Assembly: GCF_001676025.1 (NCBI RefSeq)
Contig: NZ_LZFW01000024.1
Span: 146,089 to 210,088 of the forward strand
Length of the DNA: 64,000 nt
DNA from: Vibrio sp. UCD-FRSSP16_30
GTDB taxonomy: Bacteria > Pseudomonadota > Gammaproteobacteria > Enterobacterales > Vibrionaceae
Direction: 5' to 3'
The notes beneath the pieces were generated by a model. The model had not been told where the DNA came from. It ran no database searches and saw only the letters and a program-made list of their open reading frames with translations. This document shows positions 26,092-33,291 of this stretch, one piece after another (the first letter of the stretch is position 1; each line of letters opens with the position of its first letter). A program made the translations under genes and the position numbers.

Positions 26092-26253
26092 ATACCAATC
26101 ACAGTAAGTAAATGATCAGAAATAGCGCAGGAAAAACACTTGAGAACAAGGCGAATATTTTTGATAAGTAGTTATTCTACAATCAAAAATTTCAACGCGG
26201 TTATCAAGTGTTTTAACCAGCTAGGCTGATCAGAGATTTACTACGATTGGTAT
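26092..26253 (+). repeat. 162-base dispersed palindromic repeat, copy 2
   Basis: Begins ATACCAATC and ends GATTGGTAT, with inner AACACTTGA/TCAAGTGTT arms. Nearly identical to the reverse complement of 4906-5067. It lies between the PL6 terminator and the transporter gene. Confidence 0.92.
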
Positions 26254-26301
26254 TAAACGACTAGAAAGTGAATGTCGTGTTTAATTTTGTGTATTAATGC
26301 T

Positions 26302-27543
26302 TTAAGAAACGCTCGTTTCTCGCGCCGCCAGAGTACCAAATAAAACACATAAACTGGCAATACAGATAATGGCAAGTAATGGTAAAGACCATGCGCCACT
26401 GCGTTGATAAAGGTATCCAAGAAGTGGCGGACCTAAAGTGGCAATGGCATAACCAATACTTTGTGACATTGCAGAAAGTGCCGCCGCTTGTGAGGCATTA
26501 TTAGTACGCAAGCCGACAAAAGAGATTGAAACAACGAACGTTGAGCAATTACAAAAGCCAAACATCACGGTCCAAAATGTCGCGTATTGCGGGGCGAATA
26601 ATAACCCAAGGGCCGCAAGAACCACGCCAACGGAGGTGGCGATAAATAACCATTTTGTGTTTTTTAGCCTTGATAGTATGGGTATTAATACTATGCCTGG
26701 AAGCATGGTGGATAACTGTAATAGCCCATATATGTTGCCTGCTTCAATTTCATTCATGCCATGATCAAGTAGCATTTTGGGTAGCCAAGCAGCAAATGAA
26801 TAAAAGGTAAACGAGTTAAAACCTAAAGTAAGAGTAACCTGCCATGCGACAGCGCTTTTCAATAAGCTTCTTATACTAACCAGTTGATGATTATCATCGT
26901 GTTGATTATTGCTGTTGCTACAAAACCAAAAAACGAAGGCGCTGACCACAAAGACTAAGTTAAATAATAAAGCCAATTGCCAGCCAGTGAGTGACATAAA
27001 GGACTGATGAGATAGTGGCACCATCGCAGTGGATGCCACGGTTGAACCAATGCCCATGGTAAAGATATACAAGGATGTGACAACGGCGATTCGCGTAGGG
27101 AAACTGGCTTTTACTGCAACGGGCAGTAAAACATTACCCACTGCAATTCCAGCGCCAATAAGGATTGTCCCTATATATAAGTTGCTAACAGAGCCCGCAG
27201 AACGTAGACATATACCCAATAAAATAGCTAAAAGTGCAATGCAAATGCTGCTTTTTAAACCAAACTTCTTCAATACACTGAGCGAAAGCGGAGAGATGAT
27301 AGCAAAGGAAAGTAACGGCAGTGACGACAACATGCCAAGCATCGTTGAGCTTAGATGCAGTTGAGTCATTATCTGGTCTAGAACTGGCGCAAGGCTAGTA
27401 AAGGGGCCTCGTAAATTTGTTGCTAATAGCAAAATGCCAAACAATGCTAGATATTGTTTTCGTGAAAGCGCCACAAGGTATTCCAAAAAAGAGCGATGCC
27501 AGAGTATAAAGTACTTCACCGCTGTTGTTGAGCATGAAAACAT
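26302..27543 (-). CDS. MFS transporter, CynX/NimT-like
   Basis: A 413-residue frame with twelve predicted membrane segments and the CynX-family pattern LLLATNLRGPFTSLAPVLDQI. Family members export or import small anions such as cyanate or nitroimidazole-like molecules, so the substrate is not predictable. The first ~30 residues (MFSCSTTAVKYFILWHRSFL) look unlike a transporter N terminus. The GTG giving VALSRKQYL, preceded by GGAAT, may be the real start. It is divergent from the lyase-like lipoprotein gene, so it could move breakdown products, though no substrate motif supports this. Confidence 0.85.
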   Translation of the reverse strand: MFSCSTTAVKYFILWHRSFLEYLVALSRKQYLALFGILLLATNLRGPFTSLAPVLDQIMTQLHLSSTMLGMLSSLPLLSFAIISPLSLSVLKKFGLKSSICIALLAILLGICLRSAGSVSNLYIGTILIGAGIAVGNVLLPVAVKASFPTRIAVVTSLYIFTMGIGSTVASTAMVPLSHQSFMSLTGWQLALLFNLVFVVSAFVFWFCSNSNNQHDDNHQLVSIRSLLKSAVAWQVTLTLGFNSFTFYSFAAWLPKMLLDHGMNEIEAGNIYGLLQLSTMLPGIVLIPILSRLKNTKWLFIATSVGVVLAALGLLFAPQYATFWTVMFGFCNCSTFVVSISFVGLRTNNASQAAALSAMSQSIGYAIATLGPPLLGYLYQRSGAWSLPLLAIICIASLCVLFGTLAARETSVS

Positions 27544-27639
27544 TACATTACCATCGGCATAATGTGTGACATAGCACTATTTATGTGTACTGTTGGTGCT
27601 AGTATTACTTTTTTATGACAGGAACTAAAAGGAATAACA

Positions 27640-28596
27640 ATGTTAAAACGAGTCCTGCCTTTGAGCCTGATTTTTATAATAAGTGGCTGTGCACATAGCA
27701 GTAAAGATGAGATTAGCGTCAAAAGTTTTGAGAAAATTAAAGGCTACACAGAAGTCAGTGAGACTCGATTAGACGCTGATGGTGCTAATGGCGAAGATAC
27801 GTACACATTGATACGTAATGCATTTGGACCACGTTCAATTGAAGCGCCGGACTTGTATGGCAGTGCAAACCATCAAGGGCATCCACACATTACAGAGCTT
27901 ACAGACCCGAAAATTGGTGACTATTTTAAATTTGTACTTCATCGAGATCTTGATCATGACAGAGACGTTCTATCAAAAAGTGATCGCCAGCGAAATGAAA
28001 TTAAGGTTTATGGACGTTCAGATTCTTCTCTTAAAGGATATCTAGGTAAAACATTTGAGTATCGTTGGAAGTTTAGAATCAACGATGATTTGAAGGTAAC
28101 CAGACATTTCACGCATATTTTCCAGCTAAAAGCGGTTAAAAAGTCGGGTAGTGATGCTTTAACAAACTCACCTATATTGACGCTTACTGCCAATATAAGA
28201 CATGGACGTAGTGGTTTAGAGGTTAGACACGTTGGTTATAACTCAGATCACAGCGGAACAATTAACAATACCTTATATCACACCTCAAAACATAACGTAG
28301 ATTGGCAAGATGACATCAAAGGTCGTTGGTTTGAAGTTTTCGTCAGAGCCAATTACGCCGAGCAAGGCAATTTAATGATGACGGTAACGCCTGTAGGTGA
28401 AACAACACCATTAATAGAAGTACATGAAAACAATATCGAAATGTGGCGCTCAGGTAACGATGCCAATAAAGGTAACTTTGTACGACCTAAATGGGGAATT
28501 TACCGTTCCTTAAAAGCAAAAGAGCAGCTAAACGCCACTGAAGATGAGGTCGACTTTGCTAACTTTGAAGTAAAAGAAGTCAAACCTGTCTATTAA
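27640..28596 (+). CDS. Lipoprotein, polysaccharide-lyase-like beta-jelly-roll
   Basis: A 318-residue lipoprotein: signal peptide MLKRVLPLSLIFIISGC with the lipidated cysteine in SGC at residue 17. The mature part has DRQRNEIKVYGRSDSSLKGY and FEYRWKFRINDDLKVTRHFTH-like strands (EYRWKFRIND, HFTHIFQLKAV). The QRNE motif, the basic strand and the aromatic strands resemble the heparin lyase I/glucuronan lyase jelly-roll group. A lyase call is therefore plausible but not certain. Outer-membrane anchoring fits degradation of an acidic polysaccharide at the surface. It pairs with the nearby PL6 enzyme and transporter in the accessory block left of dif. Confidence 0.65.
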   Translation: MLKRVLPLSLIFIISGCAHSSKDEISVKSFEKIKGYTEVSETRLDADGANGEDTYTLIRNAFGPRSIEAPDLYGSANHQGHPHITELTDPKIGDYFKFVLHRDLDHDRDVLSKSDRQRNEIKVYGRSDSSLKGYLGKTFEYRWKFRINDDLKVTRHFTHIFQLKAVKKSGSDALTNSPILTLTANIRHGRSGLEVRHVGYNSDHSGTINNTLYHTSKHNVDWQDDIKGRWFEVFVRANYAEQGNLMMTVTPVGETTPLIEVHENNIEMWRSGNDANKGNFVRPKWGIYRSLKAKEQLNATEDEVDFANFEVKEVKPVY

Positions 28597-29477
28597 TCAA
28601 TAACGTAATTAAGGATGTGCATGTATGTATCATCTTTAATTACCAACCTAATGCACTATAACTAATGCCATGAGCCAATTAAATATAACCATAAACGAAG
28701 GTGGTTAATAATAAGCAATTAGAGCATTCGATAAGAAAAGGAGCTGGAGATTTCAAGAACGATTATCGGCTAGGCCAATGATAAGGCATTGATTTAAATT
28801 TAGTGGCGTTAATTTTAGATCTTGTCTCAGATAGATGGGAAACATGGATGTAACTGGGCAATTGCACAGATGTACGCGGTTAAAAAAGCAAACGAAGGGA
28901 CTTGAGCACAGGGTGAGATCACGAATGTTATTTGAACAAAATCAAGTGCATTATCGGAACACCTTTTTGTGGCATGGATACCACAATGAAGCCATCAAGG
29001 ATGATTTCACGGCGTCTTGTGGAGATGATGAACATGATTGGTCGATAAGTGTTTAGTCATGCGTTCGTCCTAGACTTGAGCATCGATGTCGCCATTGAAA
29101 AGTGATTTGCCTGATGTGTCATTTGAATTGTTGGTTCAGTCAATCACGTGAGGCACATAAAATAAAACCGCATGCCAGAACAAAAAACTAAACTAGATTT
29201 GAGAATCACTTATATCAAATTTACACATTAATGAGGCTTGTCATCAAATACGACTAAGTGATAGTTAGCTTAGCTGGCAAAGCAATGGAAAGAGTAGAGT
29301 ACACAATAAAATAGTAAGCCTGATACTAGTTCCAATAAACCATATTTAACATAATATACATAATGCGCACTTTAGTTGTGGGGGCTATTTGATGATGTCA
29401 GCTCAATTATTGGTGTTAATCTAAGAATGTTTAAAGACCTAACCACTGATATCGTGCTTAGGTCTAATATTGTCTTG
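28597..29477. other. Gene-poor terminus gap around dif
   Basis: About 880 bases with no convincing gene. Hairpins occur at 28605-28643 (GTAATTAAGGATG / CATCTTTAATTAC) and 29435-29465 (AGACCTAA stem). A 73-codon frame at 28835-29056 shows no family resemblance or clear ribosome site and is doubtful. The dif site lies at 29344. Confidence 0.7.
29344..29371 (-). other. dif: dif site for XerC/XerD chromosome dimer resolution
   Basis: On the minus strand the 28 bases read as XerC half AGTGCGCATTA, 6-base centre TGTATA, and XerD half TTATGTTAAAT. Compared with the E. coli dif sequence as recalled, only two bases of the XerC half differ, and the centre and XerD half are identical. This is where XerCD, activated by FtsK, resolves chromosome dimers. 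It marks the replication terminus. In Vibrio cholerae the equivalent dif1 hosts CTX phage; no phage genes are present here. Confidence 0.93.
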
Positions 29478-29777
29478 TTATCGTTTCTTTCCGTTAAGTT
29501 TTGCACCTGGTAATGCGCTGCGTAAAATATGGCGTGTTTTGTTTGGAACGCCTTTTGAAAACTTCATTCGGTATTGGTTTTGTGATTGATAAACTTTGAG
29601 TGTGCCTTCAAATGGTTGCTTTCGTACAATGTCTTCACACTTGTGCAGGAAAGCTTTATCTACTGAGCCTGAATGCGAGCTTACTTGGCCTTGTTTGAAG
29701 ACAAGTTTCATTTTTGGTTTGTCGTATAATACGATAGCAAAAATAAGTGCTGCGGCGACCAATATGACATACAACAT
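29478..29777 (-). CDS. DUF3634-like small membrane-anchored protein
   Basis: A 99-residue protein: an N-terminal membrane helix (MLYVILVAAALIFAIVLYD) then a basic soluble part with PFEGTLKVYQSQNQYRMKFSKGVPNKTRHILRSALPG (read in pieces: PFEGTLKVYQSQ, MKFSKGVPNKTRH). This matches DUF3634, a family I associate with vibrios, of unknown function. It ends 106 bases right of dif and follows matP on the same strand (24-base gap), so the two are probably cotranscribed. The hairpin at 29435 lies downstream. Confidence 0.78.
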   Translation of the reverse strand: MLYVILVAAALIFAIVLYDKPKMKLVFKQGQVSSHSGSVDKAFLHKCEDIVRKQPFEGTLKVYQSQNQYRMKFSKGVPNKTRHILRSALPGAKLNGKKR

Positions 29778-29801
29778 GAGGATCTCCTGTGTTCTATCTA
29801 C

Positions 29802-30251
29802 TTAATCAGATAGAAGTTTGTTTAAATCTTCTTTAAGCAAGTTTACTTTTTCATTCGCTTTTTCGCTGCGTTGAGCTTCACTGAGCAGATATTCAATCGC
29901 ATCAGATAAAGTACAGCCTAATTCGTTCGCTCTAAATGACAGTTTTTCCCAAACTCGATAGTCTAAATCGATGGATTTCTTTCTAGTATGGATTTGTTCT
30001 GCGTTAAAGTGACGCTTTCGCTTTGCTCGGATAGCTTGTTTTAGCTTGTTATCGAGCTCAAAGGACATGTTATTATCAATCCATTCCAACACTTGTACGG
30101 GCTCATGCTCAATTGCTCGTAAAAGCTCTACGGCGGCAGCATCTATACTACTGTCTAAATGGCGAGTGATGGTTTCTCCCTCTTTCCATTTTTTAATCAA
30201 GTAGTTCCACTTCCATCCGCACTCTAGATTTTCAAGTTGTTGATATTTCAT
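29802..30251 (-). CDS. matP: Macrodomain Ter protein MatP
   Basis: A 149-residue protein aligning with E. coli MatP from the first residue (MKYQQLENLECGWKWNYLIKKW). It includes the DNA-contacting stretch RAKRKRHFNAEQIHTRKKSIDL and a C-terminal coiled coil (SEAQRSEKANEKVNLLKEDL). MatP binds matS sites across the Ter macrodomain, compacts it and links it to the divisome. In this window two perfect matS sites flank dif, and matP itself is ~430 bases from dif. A near-consensus matS lies 51 bases upstream of its start. Confidence 0.95.
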   Translation of the reverse strand: MKYQQLENLECGWKWNYLIKKWKEGETITRHLDSSIDAAAVELLRAIEHEPVQVLEWIDNNMSFELDNKLKQAIRAKRKRHFNAEQIHTRKKSIDLDYRVWEKLSFRANELGCTLSDAIEYLLSEAQRSEKANEKVNLLKEDLNKLLSD

Positions 30252-30301
30252 GATTCTAAATGTTAGTCCGTTAAATCTGTAGGATTAATTACAATGTTAC
30301 A

Positions 30302-30314
30302 GTGACAGCGTAAC
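30302..30314. promoter_or_regulatory. Near-consensus matS site upstream of matP
   Basis: GTGACAGCGTAAC differs from GTGACRNYGTCAC at one position. It lies 51 bases before the matP start codon, in the divergent matP/lonH gap. Could be chance. Confidence 0.3.
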
Positions 30315-30483
30315 CCTTGTTCTTTGCTTTGACAATGAAAGCACTGATGATATTTGTTGTTGAGCACAAAATGATGCAATGTAATTGAAAAATGTGGCCT
30401 TAAATCCGCAAACTGACTATTTATCGGGTCATATCTCACGAGCTTAGGTATACTGTCGCCATAGTATATTTTAGTAATTATTT

Positions 30484-32130
30484 ATGAAATCGATAGATTG
30501 GCGACTCGCGACTCCTCAACATGATCAAGTTATAGACTCTACACGAGCTTTGTTTCAATATCCTGAATCTTCGTTTATCTCTTTACAGCCTCGTTTAGAA
30601 GCAACAGTAAAGCGATATGTCGAGCTTGGTAGTCAAGCTCCATTGTTAGCGATAAACAGTTCGGATACCGTTGCCGCTCGAAAAGAAATTGCATCTGTAT
30701 TGGGCTCATTTACTTCTGCGCCTATCCATCATACCGAATCAATTTCTGCAGAAGAATTATTGGGTAGTTACATTGTCACTGATGCCGGTGATGCGCAGTC
30801 TTTTGTGGGGCTGTTGGAAAAATTTAATGGCGGCTATTTAATTCTTTCTGCTAATGCTTTGTTAGCTAAGCCAACAACGCTATTGGCTGTCCGTGCACTA
30901 TTGGCCGGTGAAGAAGTTTCTAGAGTTGGTACCAGTAAAAATGGTTTCATTCCTAAGCAACGATTTGAAAGCTCTGTAAAAATAATTGTGGTTGGTGATC
31001 GTAACCAACTTGCTGATTTAGACTACTTAGATCCAGCCTTTTCATCGTCTTATACTATGTTCACAGAAGTTGAGATGGACGTTCGTATCGATGAAATCAC
31101 AGCGCCGCTGTATCTAGGCTATGTTGCAAGTATCGTTGCTGATGCCAAACTACCAGACTTATCGGCAGACGCTATCTACGGTTTTCTAACCGCCGGTGCG
31201 AGAGTATGTGAAGAGCAACATTTTGCCCCTTTATCTGCATCTTGGATTCGCAGTTTACTCACCGAAGCATCGTTAGAATCTGGCTCACAACTTATTGAAG
31301 AAAAACACATTGATGCCGCACTTAAAGCGAGGTATTACCGTGAATCTTATTTACCCAATCGTGCACTTGATGACATTTTGGATGGGCAAGTATTAATTCA
31401 AACGGAAGGTAAACAAGTTGGTCAGGTTAACGGACTCACTGTAGTCGATGTACCTGGACACCCGGTCTCTTATGGTGAGCCTGCGCGAATTTCTTGCGTT
31501 ATTCACTTTGGTGGAGACGGCGATGTTTCTGATGTAGAGCGCAAAGCTGAACTTGGGGGCAACTTGCATGCTAAAGGCATGATGATTATGCAAGCCTTTT
31601 TAAGTAGCGCTCTTGATCTTGATGAGCCGCTTCCCTATTCCGCTTCCATTGTATTTGAGCAATCTTACAGCGAAGTGGATGGCGATAGTGCGTCGTTAGC
31701 TGAGCTATGTGCGTTCGTGAGTGCATTGTCTGGTTATGAAATAAAACAAAACATTGCAGTGACTGGTGCCGTCGATCAATTTGGTCGTGTACAAGCTGTC
31801 GGTGGATTGAATGAAAAAATTGAAGGCTTCTTCTATGTTTGTGCCCATCAGGGCTTAACAGGAGAACAAGGTGTTGTTTTACCTATATCAAACCTTCGTC
31901 ATCTATCTCTACACAAAGATGTCGTAGATGCAATAAAACAAGGTCAATTCCATATTTGGAGTGTAGAGGATGTGGACCAAGCATTACGTATCATTACCGG
32001 TCAGCAATTTTGCGGAGACAGTGACGATACAATATTAAATAAAATAGCTGAACGTATCGATAGACTAAATCAACACGAACTAGGTGAAAGTTTACTAGGA
32101 CGCCTTAAAAGATTGCTGTTTAAGGACTGA
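30484..32130 (+). CDS. lonH: Lon-related protease, LonH/YcbZ type
   Basis: A 548-residue protein with a C-terminal Lon protease domain. The catalytic Ser402 lies in [10 protein letters not shown] and Lys445 in [10 protein letters not shown]; their 43-residue spacing equals that of E. coli Lon. The N-terminal 300 residues form an ATPase-like region, but no intact Walker A is seen where [12 protein letters not shown] would be, and it lacks the Lon substrate-binding LAN domain. It lies immediately upstream of fabA, as in E. coli (ycbZ-fabA). Its stop codon falls inside a likely FadR operator for fabA. Cellular substrates are unknown. Confidence 0.88.
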   Translation: MKSIDWRLATPQHDQVIDSTRALFQYPESSFISLQPRLEATVKRYVELGSQAPLLAINSSDTVAARKEIASVLGSFTSAPIHHTESISAEELLGSYIVTDAGDAQSFVGLLEKFNGGYLILSANALLAKPTTLLAVRALLAGEEVSRVGTSKNGFIPKQRFESSVKIIVVGDRNQLADLDYLDPAFSSSYTMFTEVEMDVRIDEITAPLYLGYVASIVADAKLPDLSADAIYGFLTAGARVCEEQHFAPLSASWIRSLLTEASLESGSQLIEEKHIDAALKARYYRESYLPNRALDDILDGQVLIQTEGKQVGQVNGLTVVDVPGHPVSYGEPARISCVIHFGGDGDVSDVERKAELGGNLHAKGMMIMQAFLSSALDLDEPLPYSASIVFEQSYSEVDGDSASLAELCAFVSALSGYEIKQNIAVTGAVDQFGRVQAVGGLNEKIEGFFYVCAHQGLTGEQGVVLPISNLRHLSLHKDVVDAIKQGQFHIWSVEDVDQALRIITGQQFCGDSDDTILNKIAERIDRLNQHELGESLLGRLKRLLFKD

Positions 32131-32141
32131 TCGGAGTTGTA
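32125..32141 (+). promoter_or_regulatory. Candidate FadR operator of fabA
   Basis: The run from 32125 (GACTGATCGGAGTTGTA) is close to the FadR activator site of E. coli fabA as I recall it. It lies 57-73 bases before the fabA ATG, with a TATACT hexamer at 32147-32152 between. Confidence 0.5.
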
Positions 32142-32197
32142 AGTACTATACTGCATCACATAAAATGCACGTTCAAAGAATCTGGAGACTCAATACA

Positions 32198-32728
32198 ATG
32201 CAACAAAAACCTTGCGATATCGCAAACTCATATGATCGCGAAGATCTATTAGCATCAAGCCGCGGTGAACTATTCGGCCCTCAAGGCCCACAATTACCAG
32301 CACCTAACATGCTGATGATGGATCGAGTGACTAAGATGTCACAAACTGAAGGTGAGTTTGGCAAAGGTCTTATTATCGCAGAACTTGATATTACTCCGGA
32401 CCTATGGTTTTTTGACTGTCACTTCCCTGGTGACCCAGTGATGCCTGGTTGTCTTGGTCTTGATGCAATGTGGCAACTTGTTGGTTTCTTCCTTGGCTGG
32501 ATTGGCGGTGAAGGTAAAGGTCGCGCATTAGGTGTAGGTGAAGTTAAATTTACTGGTCAAATTCTACCAACAGCGAAAAAAGTGACTTACGAAATTCAAA
32601 TGAAGCGTGTTGTTAACCGTAAACTGGTTATGGGCATGGCTGACGGTCGCGTTCTTGTTGATGGTAAAGAGATTTACGTAGCAAAAGATCTTAAAGTTGG
32701 ATTATTCCAAGATACTTCAAAGTTCTAA
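32198..32728 (+). CDS. fabA: 3-hydroxydecanoyl-ACP dehydratase/isomerase
   Basis: About 176 residues from ATG 32198 (ribosome site GGAG at 32184). A frame open upstream to 32165 adds no conserved residues. The active site His75 lies in [14 protein letters not shown] and the acid Asp89 in CLGLDAMWQ, matching E. coli His71/Asp85. FabA dehydrates 3-hydroxydecanoyl-ACP and isomerises the product, starting unsaturated fatty acid synthesis in the cytoplasm. Upstream sequence suggests FadR activation. A terminator follows. Confidence 0.97.
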   Translation: MQQKPCDIANSYDREDLLASSRGELFGPQGPQLPAPNMLMMDRVTKMSQTEGEFGKGLIIAELDITPDLWFFDCHFPGDPVMPGCLGLDAMWQLVGFFLGWIGGEGKGRALGVGEVKFTGQILPTAKKVTYEIQMKRVVNRKLVMGMADGRVLVDGKEIYVAKDLKVGLFQDTSKF

Positions 32729-32751
32729 TCACTGAAGCGGATCTCTCCCCT

Positions 32752-32777
32752 AAGCCATGATACTTGTCATGGCTTTT
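32752..32777 (+). terminator. Rho-independent terminator of fabA
   Basis: AAGCCATGA / TCATGGCTT stem followed by a T run. Confidence 0.88.
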
Positions 32778-32906
32778 TTATTTGTCCCTATTAAAGAATT
32801 CTAATTGTGCACGTACTGGGTATTATATTTTTTGCGAACATACAATTAGTTATAGTGCGTTAGGTGGTCTTAATAAAGGCTCCAATACAGAGCCTATATT
32901 AAAAGA

Positions 32907-33080
32907 TTATTTATAAAGACCAGACTCAAGATCTCCTTTCGCGTCTCGCCAACCTCCTAACCATTCAGATTTAGCATCTGTTTGTTGGTATGGACAAGTA
33001 TCGCTTGAGCGACCATTTAGACCCGCTTTATAACCTTGGGACTGTGCTCTCTCAAGACGGTCGCGTTTTTGTCTCTTCAT
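32907..33080 (-). CDS. rmf: Ribosome modulation factor
   Basis: A 57-residue basic protein from ATG 33080 (ribosome site GAGG), starting MKRQKRDRLERAQSQGYKAG and containing GRSSDTCPYQ and SEWLGGWRDA. This matches E. coli Rmf, which pairs 70S ribosomes into inactive 100S dimers in stationary phase. An in-frame extension to 33128 has no conserved content. It sits next to fabA, convergent with it, as in E. coli. Confidence 0.95.
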   Translation of the reverse strand: MKRQKRDRLERAQSQGYKAGLNGRSSDTCPYQQTDAKSEWLGGWRDAKGDLESGLYK

Positions 33081-33226
33081 AGTTAAATCCTCTAACCTTT
33101 CAATAAACAACGTACTTGGGATTAACACCGCTTGATAACTCTGTGTGTGTTTATATTCCTAAACATCAAAGCAATGTTAAATAACCCTCTATAAGATTCG
33201 TTCAAAAATGCAGATTTCACAAGGTT

Positions 33227-33263
33227 AAAAAAAGGACAAACCACAATTTGTGAGTTTGTCCTT
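33227..33263 (-). terminator. Rho-independent terminator of the DUF3466-like gene
   Basis: On the minus strand AAGGACAAAC pairs with GTTTGTCCTT, followed by TTTTT, about 30 bases after the stop at 33292. Confidence 0.85.
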
Positions 33264-33291
33264 AATATTACGCTGTATATGACCGATTAAA

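Noticed and set aside
28835..29056. A 73-codon plus-strand frame in the dif gap (MGNMDVTGQLHRC...)
   Set aside because: No family resemblance, no good ribosome site, and it lies in AT-rich non-coding terminus DNA; not called as a gene.
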